Source: Gemmatimonadota bacterium (GTDB lineage Bacteria > Gemmatimonadota > Gemmatimonadetes > Gemmatimonadales > Gemmatimonadaceae). From it: a stretch of DNA of 32,955 nucleotides. The notes below the pieces were generated by a model. The model ran no database searches. It was not told where the DNA came from and saw only the letters and a list, made by a program, of their open reading frames with translations. Every line of letters begins with the position of its first letter. Position 1 is the stretch's first letter. The translations under genes were made by a program, and so were the position numbers. Positions 14,751-23,218 of this stretch are shown one piece after another. The stretch is taken from assembly GCA_947461225.1 (NCBI GenBank), contig CANHJV010000027.1, positions 1 through 32,955 on the forward strand, in the 5' to 3' direction.

Positions 14751-16265
14751 CTACGCGACGGCCGCTCGCTCCACGCGCGCGCGATCGGCGATGATGTAGT
14801 CCAGGATCTCGCGGGCGAAGGGGCCGGCCACGGCCAGCCGGTTCACATCGATCGGGACATCGATCGACTGCAGCCGTAACACATCGTTCCCCGCGCTGAA
14901 GTGCGGGCACAGTCCGCCGTAGAAGAAGCCGAGTTGCTCGGCTACGGCGAAGGCGGCCGCGCACCCTGCGTCGTCGAGACGCAGGTCGAGGAAGATGACC
15001 CGCGCCCCCGCGCGTCGTACCAGTTCGTCGCGCGCGGCGCGCAGGGCCGTGGCGATATCGGCGCCGGCATGCCGCACCCCGATCATGCCGAAGTCGAGGC
15101 CGCTCACGAACGTCACGGTGACGTCGCTGTCGCCCGTGGGTTCACCGCCGTCGGCGATCGTGACGGGGATGCCGCAGCCGTCGTAGGTACGCTGCAGCAT
15201 GGCCCGATGCCGCGCCGGCGGACAGATCGTGCGCGCCGCCGGCGGCACCAACGGCTGGAAGTACACCATGAGCGACGTGCGCTCGGCGGCGTCGGTCACC
15301 GCGATCCCCTTCAGCTCCACGGTGCCGCCAACCAGACCGAGGTTGACGGCGCAGGCGCGGGCCCCGAGCCGTTCGTTGGCCCGCTGACTGAACGGGTGCG
15401 TCATCGTGGGCTCGCTGAACACCGCGAGCAGCCCCAGAGCCTGCGCGCGCTCCTCGGTGAGGCGCCGCATGCGCTCCATGAGGCCGCGGCTGCGGTGCGC
15501 CGGATCGACCACCGCCTTCCCCAGTTCGCCGGTGGCGCAGGGTGTGACGCCCAATTGGCCGAAGCCACGCACGTCGAGGGCGTAGTGCCCTACGACCTCG
15601 CCGTGCGCCGTGGTGGCCACGATCGACAACACCTGGCCCGCGCGGTTGAGCTCCCGGATCCGTTCCGGGATGTACAGGTCGTCGGCGTAACTGAAGCCGT
15701 AGGTGCGGTAGATGGCGCGCGCGATCTGGGCCCAGTCATCCGCGCCGTCGGCGCCGGCCACGCGCACGATGTATTCCTGCGCCGGGGCGAGCGGCGCGTC
15801 CTCGGCGAACGGGACCAGTGACTCCGGCGGGGCCGATGTGGTGATGTCGGGGTCCCGACGATGGAAGACGAGCGAGAGCCGGTTCCCCTGCCGTCCGAGG
15901 GGAATCCAGCGCGCTTCGTCGGCGCTGTGACGAATGAGCTGACGGGCCACCGCCGAGAGGTCGATGGCGTCGAGCGACGCGGTGTCGTGCGCGTCGTGGT
16001 CGTGTGCGATGGAGAGCGGCGGAATCTCGCGATCGTCGAAGGCAATCTCGAGCGCCAACGGCGTGATCGTGGCGTGCACGCGCACCAGCGAATCACTCGG
16101 CCCGTCCACGCGATCGAGGATCAGGCTGAACCCCTCCTCACACGCGAGTTCCACTGCGGCGGTGCGCGCCGCGTCGCATCCCACGAGCGACGCGAGCGCC
16201 CGCGCATGGGCGTGCACCAGCGCCAGCGCGTCGATACGGGCCGGCACTTCCAGCGTCGCGCGCAT
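14751..16265 (-). CDS. Degenerate RsbW-like ATPase domain fused to GNAT acetyltransferase domain(s)
   Basis: The predicted product has 504 residues. Residues 1-140 have the layout of an anti-sigma HATPase (ELACEEGFSLILDRV, FDDREIPPLSI, LIRHSADEARWIPLGRQGNRLSLVF). The N-box asparagine is replaced by Leu and the glycine-rich ATP lid is absent, so ATP binding is doubtful. Residues 165-330 form a GNAT domain (IARAIYRTYGFSYADDLYIP, GEVVGHYALDV, the acetyl-CoA loop region VVDPAHRSRGLMERM, SQRANERLGARACAVNL). Residues 340-504 look like a second, divergent GNAT half (VIFLDLRLDD, EQLGFFYGGLCP). The start overlaps the histidine kinase stop by one base (TAATG), implying co-translation. A scaffold or sensor that uses acetyl-CoA is possible, but function is unproven. 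Confidence 0.8.
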   Translation of the reverse strand: MRATLEVPARIDALALVHAHARALASLVGCDAARTAAVELACEEGFSLILDRVDGPSDSLVRVHATITPLALEIAFDDREIPPLSIAHDHDAHDTASLDAIDLSAVARQLIRHSADEARWIPLGRQGNRLSLVFHRRDPDITTSAPPESLVPFAEDAPLAPAQEYIVRVAGADGADDWAQIARAIYRTYGFSYADDLYIPERIRELNRAGQVLSIVATTAHGEVVGHYALDVRGFGQLGVTPCATGELGKAVVDPAHRSRGLMERMRRLTEERAQALGLLAVFSEPTMTHPFSQRANERLGARACAVNLGLVGGTVELKGIAVTDAAERTSLMVYFQPLVPPAARTICPPARHRAMLQRTYDGCGIPVTIADGGEPTGDSDVTVTFVSGLDFGMIGVRHAGADIATALRAARDELVRRAGARVIFLDLRLDDAGCAAAFAVAEQLGFFYGGLCPHFSAGNDVLRLQSIDVPIDVNRLAVAGPFAREILDYIIADRARVERAAVA

Positions 16266-19200
16266 TACGTATGCGCGCTCAGGGCCGCCTCGAGCGCGGC
16301 GTGTGCGTCGCCCAGGGCGTATCCTTGGATATGGCCTTCAAAAGCCGTGAAGCCGTCATGTCCCAGCAGCGCGCGGAACACGTCGCGATGGGTGTCGAGA
16401 TCGTCGGCCGCATCGGCGTCGAAGTCGGCGAGACGCTGCAGCATGCGTTCGGCGATCGGCCGTCCGGTGACCGGATCGAACGCGGCCACGGGGGCGCTTG
16501 CCGTTTCGACGGGGGCCGGCGCGTAGTCGGGTCCGAGCCGTTCGATCAGCAGGGCCATGGCCTGAGTCAGCGCGTCACAGTGCGGTGCACACCGTTCGGC
16601 GTCGGCGCCATCCCCGATGGCCTTTTCCAACACCCCACCGGCGGCTTGCACGGCGCCCGCGCCGAGCGATCCCGCCACGCCTTTCACCGTGTGGGCGAGC
16701 CGCTCGGCGGTCCCGCGATCACCGCTGGCCAGACAGGCGCTGATGCGTGCGCCAGCGTCGGCTTCCTGCGCCACGAACTGCCGCAGCAGCTTGACGTACA
16801 ACTTCTTGTTCCCGGCCACGCGGGCGAGCCCCTCGTCTACCGCGAGCCCTTCGATGCGCGGGAGTTCATCGGCCACGACGGGCACCACCGGCGCCGCGGG
16901 GGCCGTGCGTTCAGAGACCGCCGGCACATTCGCGGCCCGCGCCGCGCGCACGGCGGCGGCCCGCGCCGGCGCGTAGTACTTCTCCAGCGTGGCGAAGAGG
17001 ATGGCCGGCGCGATGGGCTTCGAGATGTGGTCGTTCATGCCCTCGGCCAGGCAGCGCGCGCGCTCGTCGTTCGAGGCGTGCGCCGTCATGGCGATGATCG
17101 GCAGCGTGGCGAAGCGCGTATCGTTGCGGATTGCCATGGTGGCCTGGTGCCCGTCCATGATGGGCATTTGCAGGTCCATGAACACGACGTCGAATCCGGT
17201 GGGGTTCGCATCGAGATGCATCACGGCTTCGCGCCCGTTGTTCGCCACCGTGACATGCGCGCCCGCTCCCTCCAGTAGCTCGATCGCGATCTGCTGGTTG
17301 ATCTCGTTGTCTTCGGTGAGCAGCACGCGCGCGCCCGCGCAGCGATCGAGGTCGGTGTCGACGTCCGCGGCGCCACCGGCGGTGCGCATGGTGCCGGTTT
17401 CAGCCGCGCTGGCGAACAAGGTGACCAGCGTATCGAGCACCATCGACTTGCTCACCGGTTTCACCATGAAGCCGTCGAGACTGAGCGCGCCGGCTGCTTC
17501 CTTCACCTCTTCGCCGCTGAAGGCGGTGACCATGACCACCGCCGGTTGTGACGCCAGCCCGGTTTCCGAACGCAGCAAGCGTGTGGTTTGCAGGCCGTCC
17601 AGCCCGGGCATGCGCCAGTCCATGAACACCACGTCGTACGGCGCGTCGCCGTCGCCGTTGTGCTGCCGGATGGCGGCCAGCGCTTCGGCGCCCGAGCTCA
17701 CCGAATCCACGGTGGCCACGAGATCGCCGAGCGAGTCGGTGAGGATCTCGCGGGCCACCGGGTTGTCGTCGACGACGAGCGCGCGCAGGCGGTGCATCGC
17801 CTCGGGCACCATAGTGCGACGGTCGGTGGCCTGACCAACGCCTGCGCGCACGGTGAAGAAGAACGTGGTGCCCACGCCGGGCTCGCTCTCGAGCCCGATC
17901 TCGCCGCCCATCAGCTCCACCAGCGTCTTGCTGATGGTGAGGCCAAGGCCAGTGCCGCCATGCTTGCGCGTGGTGGACATGTCGGCCTGCGTGAACGGCT
18001 GGAACAGCTTCGCGCACTGCTCGGCCGTCATGCCGGGGCCGGTGTCGCGCACGCTGAAGCGCAGCAGCACCGAATCCTCGACGCGCTCGACCAGCGCCGC
18101 CTTGATGTGAATCTCGCCGTGTTCGGTGAACTTGACGGCGTTGTTGATGACGTTCGTGAGCGCCTGATTCAGGCGCAGCGGATCGCCAATGAGATCGACC
18201 GGCACCGTGCTGGGAATATCGACCAGGAACTCGAGCCCCTTGTCGTAGGCCTTCTGGCTGGTGACGGTGGTGACGGCGCGGAACACATCCTCGAGATTGA
18301 AGTCGGTGGACTCGATATCGAGCTTGCCGGCTTCGATCTTGGAGAAGTCGAGAATGTCGTTGATAATGCCGAGCAGCGAGTTGCCGGCGGTGTGGATCTT
18401 GCTGACGTAATCGCGCTGCTTGTCGGTGAGATCGGTTTTGAGTGCGAGGTACGCGAGCCCGATCACCGCGTTCATCGGCGTGCGGATTTCGTGGCTCATG
18501 TTGGCCAGGAACTGCGACTTCATCTGGCTGGCGTTGTCGAGCTGCTCACCCTTCACGCGGATTTCGGCGTACAGGCGCGCGTTCTGGATCGCCATGACCG
18601 ACTGCGTCGCAAACGTTTGCAGCAGGCTCACGCGCGAGGCGTCAAAGGCACCGGGCTCGCGGCGCCGGATCACGAGGCCGCCGATGATGCGGTCGTTGCT
18701 CATCATGGGGACGCCCAGCAACCCGCGGAACCCACCGCCTCGCTTGTTCGCCGCCCGCAGCTGATACGTGGGGTCGTTCTCGATGTCCTCCACCATGTGG
18801 ACCCCACGCTTCTCGGCGGCCATCCCCACCACGCTGCCCGGGCCGATGCGGATGCGCGACCCGCGCAGCGCCGCCACCATCTCCTCCGGCATGCCCACGT
18901 TGAAGCGCGGATCGAACGCCCCCTCGTCCTCGTCGAATTCGTAGAGCGTTCCGGAGTCCGCTCCGCCCAACCGGACGGCTTCGGTGATGATCGTTTCCAG
19001 CACGGTGTCGATATCGAGCGACGCATTCACCACCTTCCCGATCTCGGCGAGTACCCGCATTTCTTCCTGTTGCTCGATCAGCTGCGCGCGCTGTTCCATC
19101 AGCGCGTCCTGCGACTGCGTGAGGGCGCCGGTCTGCGCCTCGAGTTCGTCCGCCTGTTCCTTCGTGCGCTCGAGCAATTCCTGCGTACGGACATTGCGCT

Positions 19201-20449
19201 GCAGGATTTCGAGCTGCAGGGCGACCACGGGCATCACCTCGTCGATCAAGATGCGCTGGGCGTCGGTCAGGGTGGCGAAGAGGGCGAGTTCGATCACGCC
19301 CAACACGGATTGCTTGGATACAATCGGGACGGCCACGACGGAGCGTGGTGTGGCGCTGCCGAGCGAGGAGGCCAGGCGTGCGTAGGAGGGCGGGACGTCG
19401 TTCCACGTGAGCCGTGTCCGCTCCTTCGCGCACTGGCCGACGAGGCCTTCGCCGATCGCGATGGTCTCCCGAGTCGTGACGGCGGCGTCGAGCCCGTACG
19501 TGCTCAGGCCGACGAGCGCCCCCCCGTCGGCCTGCATGCAATACACCGACGCGGCGCCCGTCTGCAGCTCCGGCATGAGCGTGGAGAGCAGCTGCCGTCC
19601 AAAGTCGGGGAGGCTATCGGCCGACTGGAGGGCCGCCGAGACGCGCGCCACCATCGCTTTGAGCTGGCGCTGCCGCTCGACCTCATCGGCGGTGGTGCGG
19701 TAGCGCTGCAGCGAGCGCGCCACGTCACCGACTTCATTCGCATCGTCCTGATGGTGAATCCGGACGTCGGCCTTGCCGGTCAGGAGATCGTCGACGTCGT
19801 GCTTGAGCGTGTCCAGCGGACGCACGACCTTGCGGTAGAAGAAGGCCAGCGTGAACAGCAGCAGCAGCGCCGCCGCGATGAGGCACGCTTGGCGCACCAC
19901 GCGCACGGTCCGCGCGCTCTGCTCGGCGGCGGTGACCTCCGCCTTCAGTCGCTCGGTCACGATGTCCCGGAACTGCGCGAGTCCATCGAGAATGGCATCC
20001 TTCTGCGCGCGATACTCCTCGCCGTACACCAGCGCGATGGCGCGCGTGAAATTCTTCTCGCTGGCCGCGGCAAACGCCTGATCTTCGAGGGCGATGAGGG
20101 CGGTGGATTTGGCCAGCGTGTTGTCGAGGAGCCGCGACTCATCCCCGGTGATCCCCAGCGCCTTGAGTTTCTCCACCGCCTTGGTGCGATTGCGGTCACG
20201 CGCCACTTCTGTCTCGAAGTCCTCACGCCAGCGCAGGTCACCAGTGGAGGCGAAGGCGCGCACGTCGGCGGTGAGCCGGTCGGATCCCTGCCTCAGCTGA
20301 TCGAGGGCCAGCAGCGCCGCCGGCAGCGTCGTCTCCGCCGCCGTCTGCGCGTCGACAAACCGGCGCTCGGCGCGGTTCGCCAGGTACCAGCCGCCCAGCA
20401 GCGGCACGGCGACGAGGAGGATCAGCGAGTTCGTAGTTTTGATGCGCAT
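16265..20449 (-). CDS. Large hybrid sensor histidine kinase (TM-HAMP-GAF-GAF-HisKA-HATPase-REC-REC-HPt)
   Basis: The predicted inner-membrane kinase has 1394 residues. TM1 is at about 8-25, followed by a helical extracytoplasmic domain of about 160 residues, TM2 at about 186-205, HAMP 205-262, GAF 266-410, a Gln/Glu-rich coiled coil 425-475, and GAF 465-620. HisKA has His653 (HEIRTPMNAV). HATPase_c spans about 755-870 (NVINNAVKF, DTGPGM, GGTGLGLTI). REC1 carries Asp944 (FMDWRMP), REC2 Asp1092 (FMDLQMP) and HPt His1253 (AHTVKGVAGSLG). About 85 helical residues follow. It has all relay stations and could pass phosphate from HPt to separate receivers; the REC-PP2C and REC-cyclase proteins on either side are natural targets. 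It is probably the first gene of an operon with the GNAT fusion. Confidence 0.93.
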   Translation of the reverse strand: MRIKTTNSLILLVAVPLLGGWYLANRAERRFVDAQTAAETTLPAALLALDQLRQGSDRLTADVRAFASTGDLRWREDFETEVARDRNRTKAVEKLKALGITGDESRLLDNTLAKSTALIALEDQAFAAASEKNFTRAIALVYGEEYRAQKDAILDGLAQFRDIVTERLKAEVTAAEQSARTVRVVRQACLIAAALLLLFTLAFFYRKVVRPLDTLKHDVDDLLTGKADVRIHHQDDANEVGDVARSLQRYRTTADEVERQRQLKAMVARVSAALQSADSLPDFGRQLLSTLMPELQTGAASVYCMQADGGALVGLSTYGLDAAVTTRETIAIGEGLVGQCAKERTRLTWNDVPPSYARLASSLGSATPRSVVAVPIVSKQSVLGVIELALFATLTDAQRILIDEVMPVVALQLEILQRNVRTQELLERTKEQADELEAQTGALTQSQDALMEQRAQLIEQQEEMRVLAEIGKVVNASLDIDTVLETIITEAVRLGGADSGTLYEFDEDEGAFDPRFNVGMPEEMVAALRGSRIRIGPGSVVGMAAEKRGVHMVEDIENDPTYQLRAANKRGGGFRGLLGVPMMSNDRIIGGLVIRRREPGAFDASRVSLLQTFATQSVMAIQNARLYAEIRVKGEQLDNASQMKSQFLANMSHEIRTPMNAVIGLAYLALKTDLTDKQRDYVSKIHTAGNSLLGIINDILDFSKIEAGKLDIESTDFNLEDVFRAVTTVTSQKAYDKGLEFLVDIPSTVPVDLIGDPLRLNQALTNVINNAVKFTEHGEIHIKAALVERVEDSVLLRFSVRDTGPGMTAEQCAKLFQPFTQADMSTTRKHGGTGLGLTISKTLVELMGGEIGLESEPGVGTTFFFTVRAGVGQATDRRTMVPEAMHRLRALVVDDNPVAREILTDSLGDLVATVDSVSSGAEALAAIRQHNGDGDAPYDVVFMDWRMPGLDGLQTTRLLRSETGLASQPAVVMVTAFSGEEVKEAAGALSLDGFMVKPVSKSMVLDTLVTLFASAAETGTMRTAGGAADVDTDLDRCAGARVLLTEDNEINQQIAIELLEGAGAHVTVANNGREAVMHLDANPTGFDVVFMDLQMPIMDGHQATMAIRNDTRFATLPIIAMTAHASNDERARCLAEGMNDHISKPIAPAILFATLEKYYAPARAAAVRAARAANVPAVSERTAPAAPVVPVVADELPRIEGLAVDEGLARVAGNKKLYVKLLRQFVAQEADAGARISACLASGDRGTAERLAHTVKGVAGSLGAGAVQAAGGVLEKAIGDGADAERCAPHCDALTQAMALLIERLGPDYAPAPVETASAPVAAFDPVTGRPIAERMLQRLADFDADAADDLDTHRDVFRALLGHDGFTAFEGHIQGYALGDAHAALEAALSAHT

Positions 20450-20536
20450 GAGAGAGGTCGGGCGGGATCAACGGGGGCCGCGACCTCGTGACCACGTCGG
20501 GCGCGGTGCAATAAGTCAAGGCTGAGGCTGTTCCGT

Positions 20537-20542
20537 TATATT
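20537..20542 (+). promoter_or_regulatory. Candidate -10 element upstream of the STAS-GPP34 operon
   Basis: TATATT stands out as an AT-rich island in the 169-base divergent gap between the histidine kinase and STAS genes, about 77 nt ahead of the STAS start codon. I see no convincing -35 hexamer 16-18 bp upstream, so recognition by an alternative sigma factor or an activator would be needed. Confidence 0.3.
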
Positions 20543-20618
20543 TAACTCATGCGTGACGCCCGTCCGAGCGCGTCGCGCCTCTGACACTGCCCCGCCCATT
20601 CCTCTCACCACCGCGCCC

Positions 20619-20903
20619 ATGTCCGCTACTGCCACCTACCTCCTTGCCGGCCGTCTGGACGGCTTCACGTCGGCTACGCACGAAGCGGAGCTCAAGGCTC
20701 TGCTGGCCGGCGACACGAGTTCGGTCACGATCGACCTGAGCCAGCTCGACTACGTCAGCAGCGCCGGGCTGCGCGTGCTCCTCATGACGGCCAAGTTGGC
20801 CAAGGCGAAGGGCGGTGCCGTGGTGCTCTCGTCCCCGACGTCGGTCGTGCTCGATGTGCTCAAGATCAGCGGCTTCGACAAGATCTTCGAAATTCGGAGC
20901 TGA
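20619..20903 (+). CDS. STAS-domain anti-sigma factor antagonist (SpoIIAA/RsbV-like)
   Basis: The predicted product has 94 residues forming one STAS domain: YLLAGRLDGFTSATHEAEL, a strand VTIDLSQLDYV, then the phospho-acceptor loop SSAGLRVLL with Ser47/Ser48, and a C-terminal LDVLKISGFDKIFEI helix. In partner switching the unphosphorylated form captures the RsbW-type kinase; phosphorylation on the loop serine frees the kinase. The RsbW-like kinase (13165) and the PP2C phosphatase (13578) in this window are the expected partners. ATG 20619 begins the domain; an in-frame GTG at 20553 would add 22 low-complexity residues. The stop codon is 9 bases before the second GPP34 gene, so the two form an operon. 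Confidence 0.9.
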   Translation: MSATATYLLAGRLDGFTSATHEAELKALLAGDTSSVTIDLSQLDYVSSAGLRVLLMTAKLAKAKGGAVVLSSPTSVVLDVLKISGFDKIFEIRS

Positions 20904-20912
20904 GGCGGCCGC

Positions 20913-21578
20913 ATGTCGATCTCGACCCCGCTGTCGCTGACGGAAGAGCTGGTGCTGGTGGCGCTCGATGACGACACGGGCCGTCTCATCGACCTGTTGC
21001 CATTCTCGCTGGAAACGGCCATCGCCGCAGCGCTGGTGATGGACCTGACGCTGGCGGGACGGATCGATACCGATCCGGAGCGGCTGTTCGTGCTTTCGCC
21101 GACGCCAACGGGGCATGCGATTCTCGACGAGGTGCTCGCCCGCATCGCGTCCGAGGCGCAGCCGTCGTCCAGTGCGGAGTGGCTGCGCCGGCTCGCGATT
21201 CCGGGCCCAGCACTGCGCGATCGCATTCTCGACCAGCTGGTGCAGCGCGGTGTGCTGCACGCGGTGGAGAAGCGGTTCCTCTGGGTGTTCAAAACGCGTG
21301 TCTACCCGCCCACGAGCGGGCTGGAAGAGCGCGAGGTGAAGAGCCGCGTGATGACGTTGCTGAACAACGACGACATCCCCGAGGCGCGCGATGCGATGCT
21401 GGTGGGATTGCTCCGCGCCACGGGCATCATGGAGCGGCTGCTCAGCGAGACGGAGTCTCTGCGGCTCCGGGCGCGGATCGATCAGGTGGCTGGGCTCGAG
21501 GAAGTGAGCCGTGCCCTCACGCACGAGGTGGCTGAGTTGTACGTGCTACTGGCGTCCGCACGAGCCCCGATGGCGTAG
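20913..21578 (+). CDS. GPP34 (GOLPH3-like) family protein, paralog 2
   Basis: The predicted product has 221 residues, soluble, with no signal peptide. It is collinear with the GPP34 protein at 12498-13160 from the first residues (SLTEELVLVALDDD) to the end. The strongest identity is in ALVMDL, GRIDTD, LVQRGVL, WVFKTRVYPPTSG and EEREVKSRVMTLLNND. The regions around residues 80-100 and the last 45 residues differ more, which may reflect different partners. It follows the STAS gene by 9 bases, with GAGGCGG as ribosome-binding sequence, just as paralog 1 precedes the RsbW-like gene. The biological role of bacterial GPP34 proteins is largely undefined. A perfect 12-bp hairpin overlaps its stop codon. 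Confidence 0.9.
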   Translation: MSISTPLSLTEELVLVALDDDTGRLIDLLPFSLETAIAAALVMDLTLAGRIDTDPERLFVLSPTPTGHAILDEVLARIASEAQPSSSAEWLRRLAIPGPALRDRILDQLVQRGVLHAVEKRFLWVFKTRVYPPTSGLEEREVKSRVMTLLNNDDIPEARDAMLVGLLRATGIMERLLSETESLRLRARIDQVAGLEEVSRALTHEVAELYVLLASARAPMA

Positions 21579-21600
21579 CGTGCCGGTCGGCACGCTACGC
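21573..21600. terminator. Bidirectional hairpin between convergent genes
   Basis: GCGTAGCGTGCC (21573-21584) and GGCACGCTACGC (21589-21600) form a perfect 12-bp stem with a 4-nt GGTC loop. The hairpin includes the stop codon of GPP34 paralog 2 and lies 7 bases from the stop of the cyclase gene coming the other way. There is no T-run, so it may act as a pause, a Rho-assisted terminator or a 3'-end stabiliser. Confidence 0.6.
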
Positions 21601-21607
21601 CTCAGGG

Positions 21608-23044
21608 CTACGGCTGGTGTGGCGGCTGTTGTTGTTGCAGCCAGCCGCGTAGGTCGGGACTGATCGACGTAAAGCGCAGCCGTGAGGGCTGCGCCCCGCC
21701 GTCGCCGGCGCGGGTGATCTTGGCGTAGATCTCCCCGGCCGGGGCCCCCTCGGTGGTGCCGGGAACCAGCACCTTCACGTTGCTGAGCGCCACGAGCGGC
21801 GCCGTGGTGCGCAACTCGCCGTCGCGCATCGAGCACGACACGAGCGTTCCCTCATGTGCCACGCCCCCGACCGCCTTGTCCTCGATCAGGAAGCACTGCA
21901 CCGGCACGGGTTGCGCCAGCGTATGTAACGCGGTCTGGCTGGCGGGAAGCGCCAGGTCATGCGGGGCGCCGATCCCCGTGACCTCGAACAGCGTGATACG
22001 GCGCGCCGATCCCTTGGGCTCCACCGAGAACGTGTGCGCCACGCTCAGCGGGGAGACGATGGCGTCGCGCGTGCTGTCGGAGATGAGCAGCTGGCCGCCG
22101 GTGGTGTACGACTCGATGCGACCGGCCATGTTCACATTGGCGCCCACGGCCGCATACTTGGTGCGTCGCTGCGAGCCGATGTTGCCCACGATCACGCGCC
22201 CCGTGTGCACCCCGATCCCCATTTCGAGTTCCGGGCCACCGGATGCCCGCAGGCTCGCGTTCACGCCATCCATGGCGCACTGCATCGCGATTCCGCAGGC
22301 GACCGCGCGTTCGGCGTGATCGGTGCGCGCCACCGGGGCGCCGAACATGACCAGAATCGCGTCGCCGATGATCTCGTCGATGGTGCCGTCGAACCGGTAA
22401 ATCACTTCCACCATCGCTTCGAGATACTGATTCAGCGCGCCGATGACCGCCTGCGGCGACAGCTGTTCCGTGAGCGCGGTGAACCCGCGCAAGTCGGACA
22501 TGAGAATCGTCAGCTCGCGCTCCTCGCCCCCGATCTCGAGTCCGTCCGGCGTCTCGAGGATGCTGGAGACGACTTCCTCGGATACGTACCGGCCGAACGC
22601 GTTACGCACGATCGCATTGATGCGCGCCAACTCGTCGTTCTTGTCGGCCAGCCCCATGCGCAGCTGGTTCATGGTCAGGTGCGTCTGCACGCGGGCCAGC
22701 AGCTCGTGCGCATTGAACGGCTTGCTCACGTAGTCCACGGCACCGAGTTCGAACGCCTTGACGAGATCGGCGGTGTCGGTCTTGGCGGTGAGGAAGATGA
22801 CGGGGATTTCGCACCAGGCCGGGTTGGCCTTGATCTGGGCGCAGGCTTCATAGCCATCCATCACCGGCATCATGATGTCGAGCAGGATGAGGTCGGGCAC
22901 GGCACGGCTCATCACGTCGAGCGCCTGCTGGCCGTTGGTGGCCACGAGCACCTGATAGCCCGCCGGCTTGAGCGTGGCGACAAGCGTCTGGATATTGGCC
23001 GGTGTATCGTCGACGACCAGAATGCGCGCGGTCACGGTCTGCAT
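21608..23044 (-). CDS. Response regulator-class III adenylate/guanylate cyclase
   Basis: The predicted product has 478 residues. Residues 7-125 form a receiver domain (Asp12/13, phospho-acceptor Asp56, SKPFN). A helical linker follows (LADKNDELARINAIVRNAFGRYVSEEVV). Residues about 178-370 form the class III cyclase homology domain with metal ligands Asp184 (MSDLRGF) and Asp228 (IIGDAILVMFG), and the VNMAGRIESYTTGGQ signature. At the purine-selecting position there is Glu224, where classical adenylyl cyclases have Lys; Ala298 sits at the second position. The C-terminal 100 residues are less clear, ending RFTSISPDLRGWL, which resembles a PilZ-like end. The frame is open to a GTG at 23113, but ATG 23044 starts the receiver domain. 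A cyclic-nucleotide phosphodiesterase is divergently encoded 174 bases away. Confidence 0.9.
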   Translation of the reverse strand: MQTVTARILVVDDTPANIQTLVATLKPAGYQVLVATNGQQALDVMSRAVPDLILLDIMMPVMDGYEACAQIKANPAWCEIPVIFLTAKTDTADLVKAFELGAVDYVSKPFNAHELLARVQTHLTMNQLRMGLADKNDELARINAIVRNAFGRYVSEEVVSSILETPDGLEIGGEERELTILMSDLRGFTALTEQLSPQAVIGALNQYLEAMVEVIYRFDGTIDEIIGDAILVMFGAPVARTDHAERAVACGIAMQCAMDGVNASLRASGGPELEMGIGVHTGRVIVGNIGSQRRTKYAAVGANVNMAGRIESYTTGGQLLISDSTRDAIVSPLSVAHTFSVEPKGSARRITLFEVTGIGAPHDLALPASQTALHTLAQPVPVQCFLIEDKAVGGVAHEGTLVSCSMRDGELRTTAPLVALSNVKVLVPGTTEGAPAGEIYAKITRAGDGGAQPSRLRFTSISPDLRGWLQQQQPPHQP

Positions 23045-23218
23045 GGGCGGGCGCTGGAGAAAGCGAAGGGAGGCGACGGGCGCAACGCTGGAGAGCGCAT
23101 AGTTGCCTTGCACCAGACGGGCGTCAAGTTCGCGGCCCGCTCTTGCCCTGCCGGCCCCGCAGTCGGTTATTGTTGCGACGTCAGTTCACTCCAGCGACCC
23201 CCCGCGGACCAACCACGC

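Noticed and set aside
17588-20491. A 967-codon open frame on the plus strand antisense to the hybrid histidine kinase
   Set aside because: It is rich in His, Arg, Gly and Asp without recognisable domains. Open antisense frames are expected in such GC-rich coding DNA, and the minus strand encodes clear conserved domains throughout.
20514-20519. TTGACT on the minus strand as a -35 element for the hybrid kinase
   Set aside because: No acceptable -10 hexamer at 16-18 bp spacing (the position reads CGTGGT).
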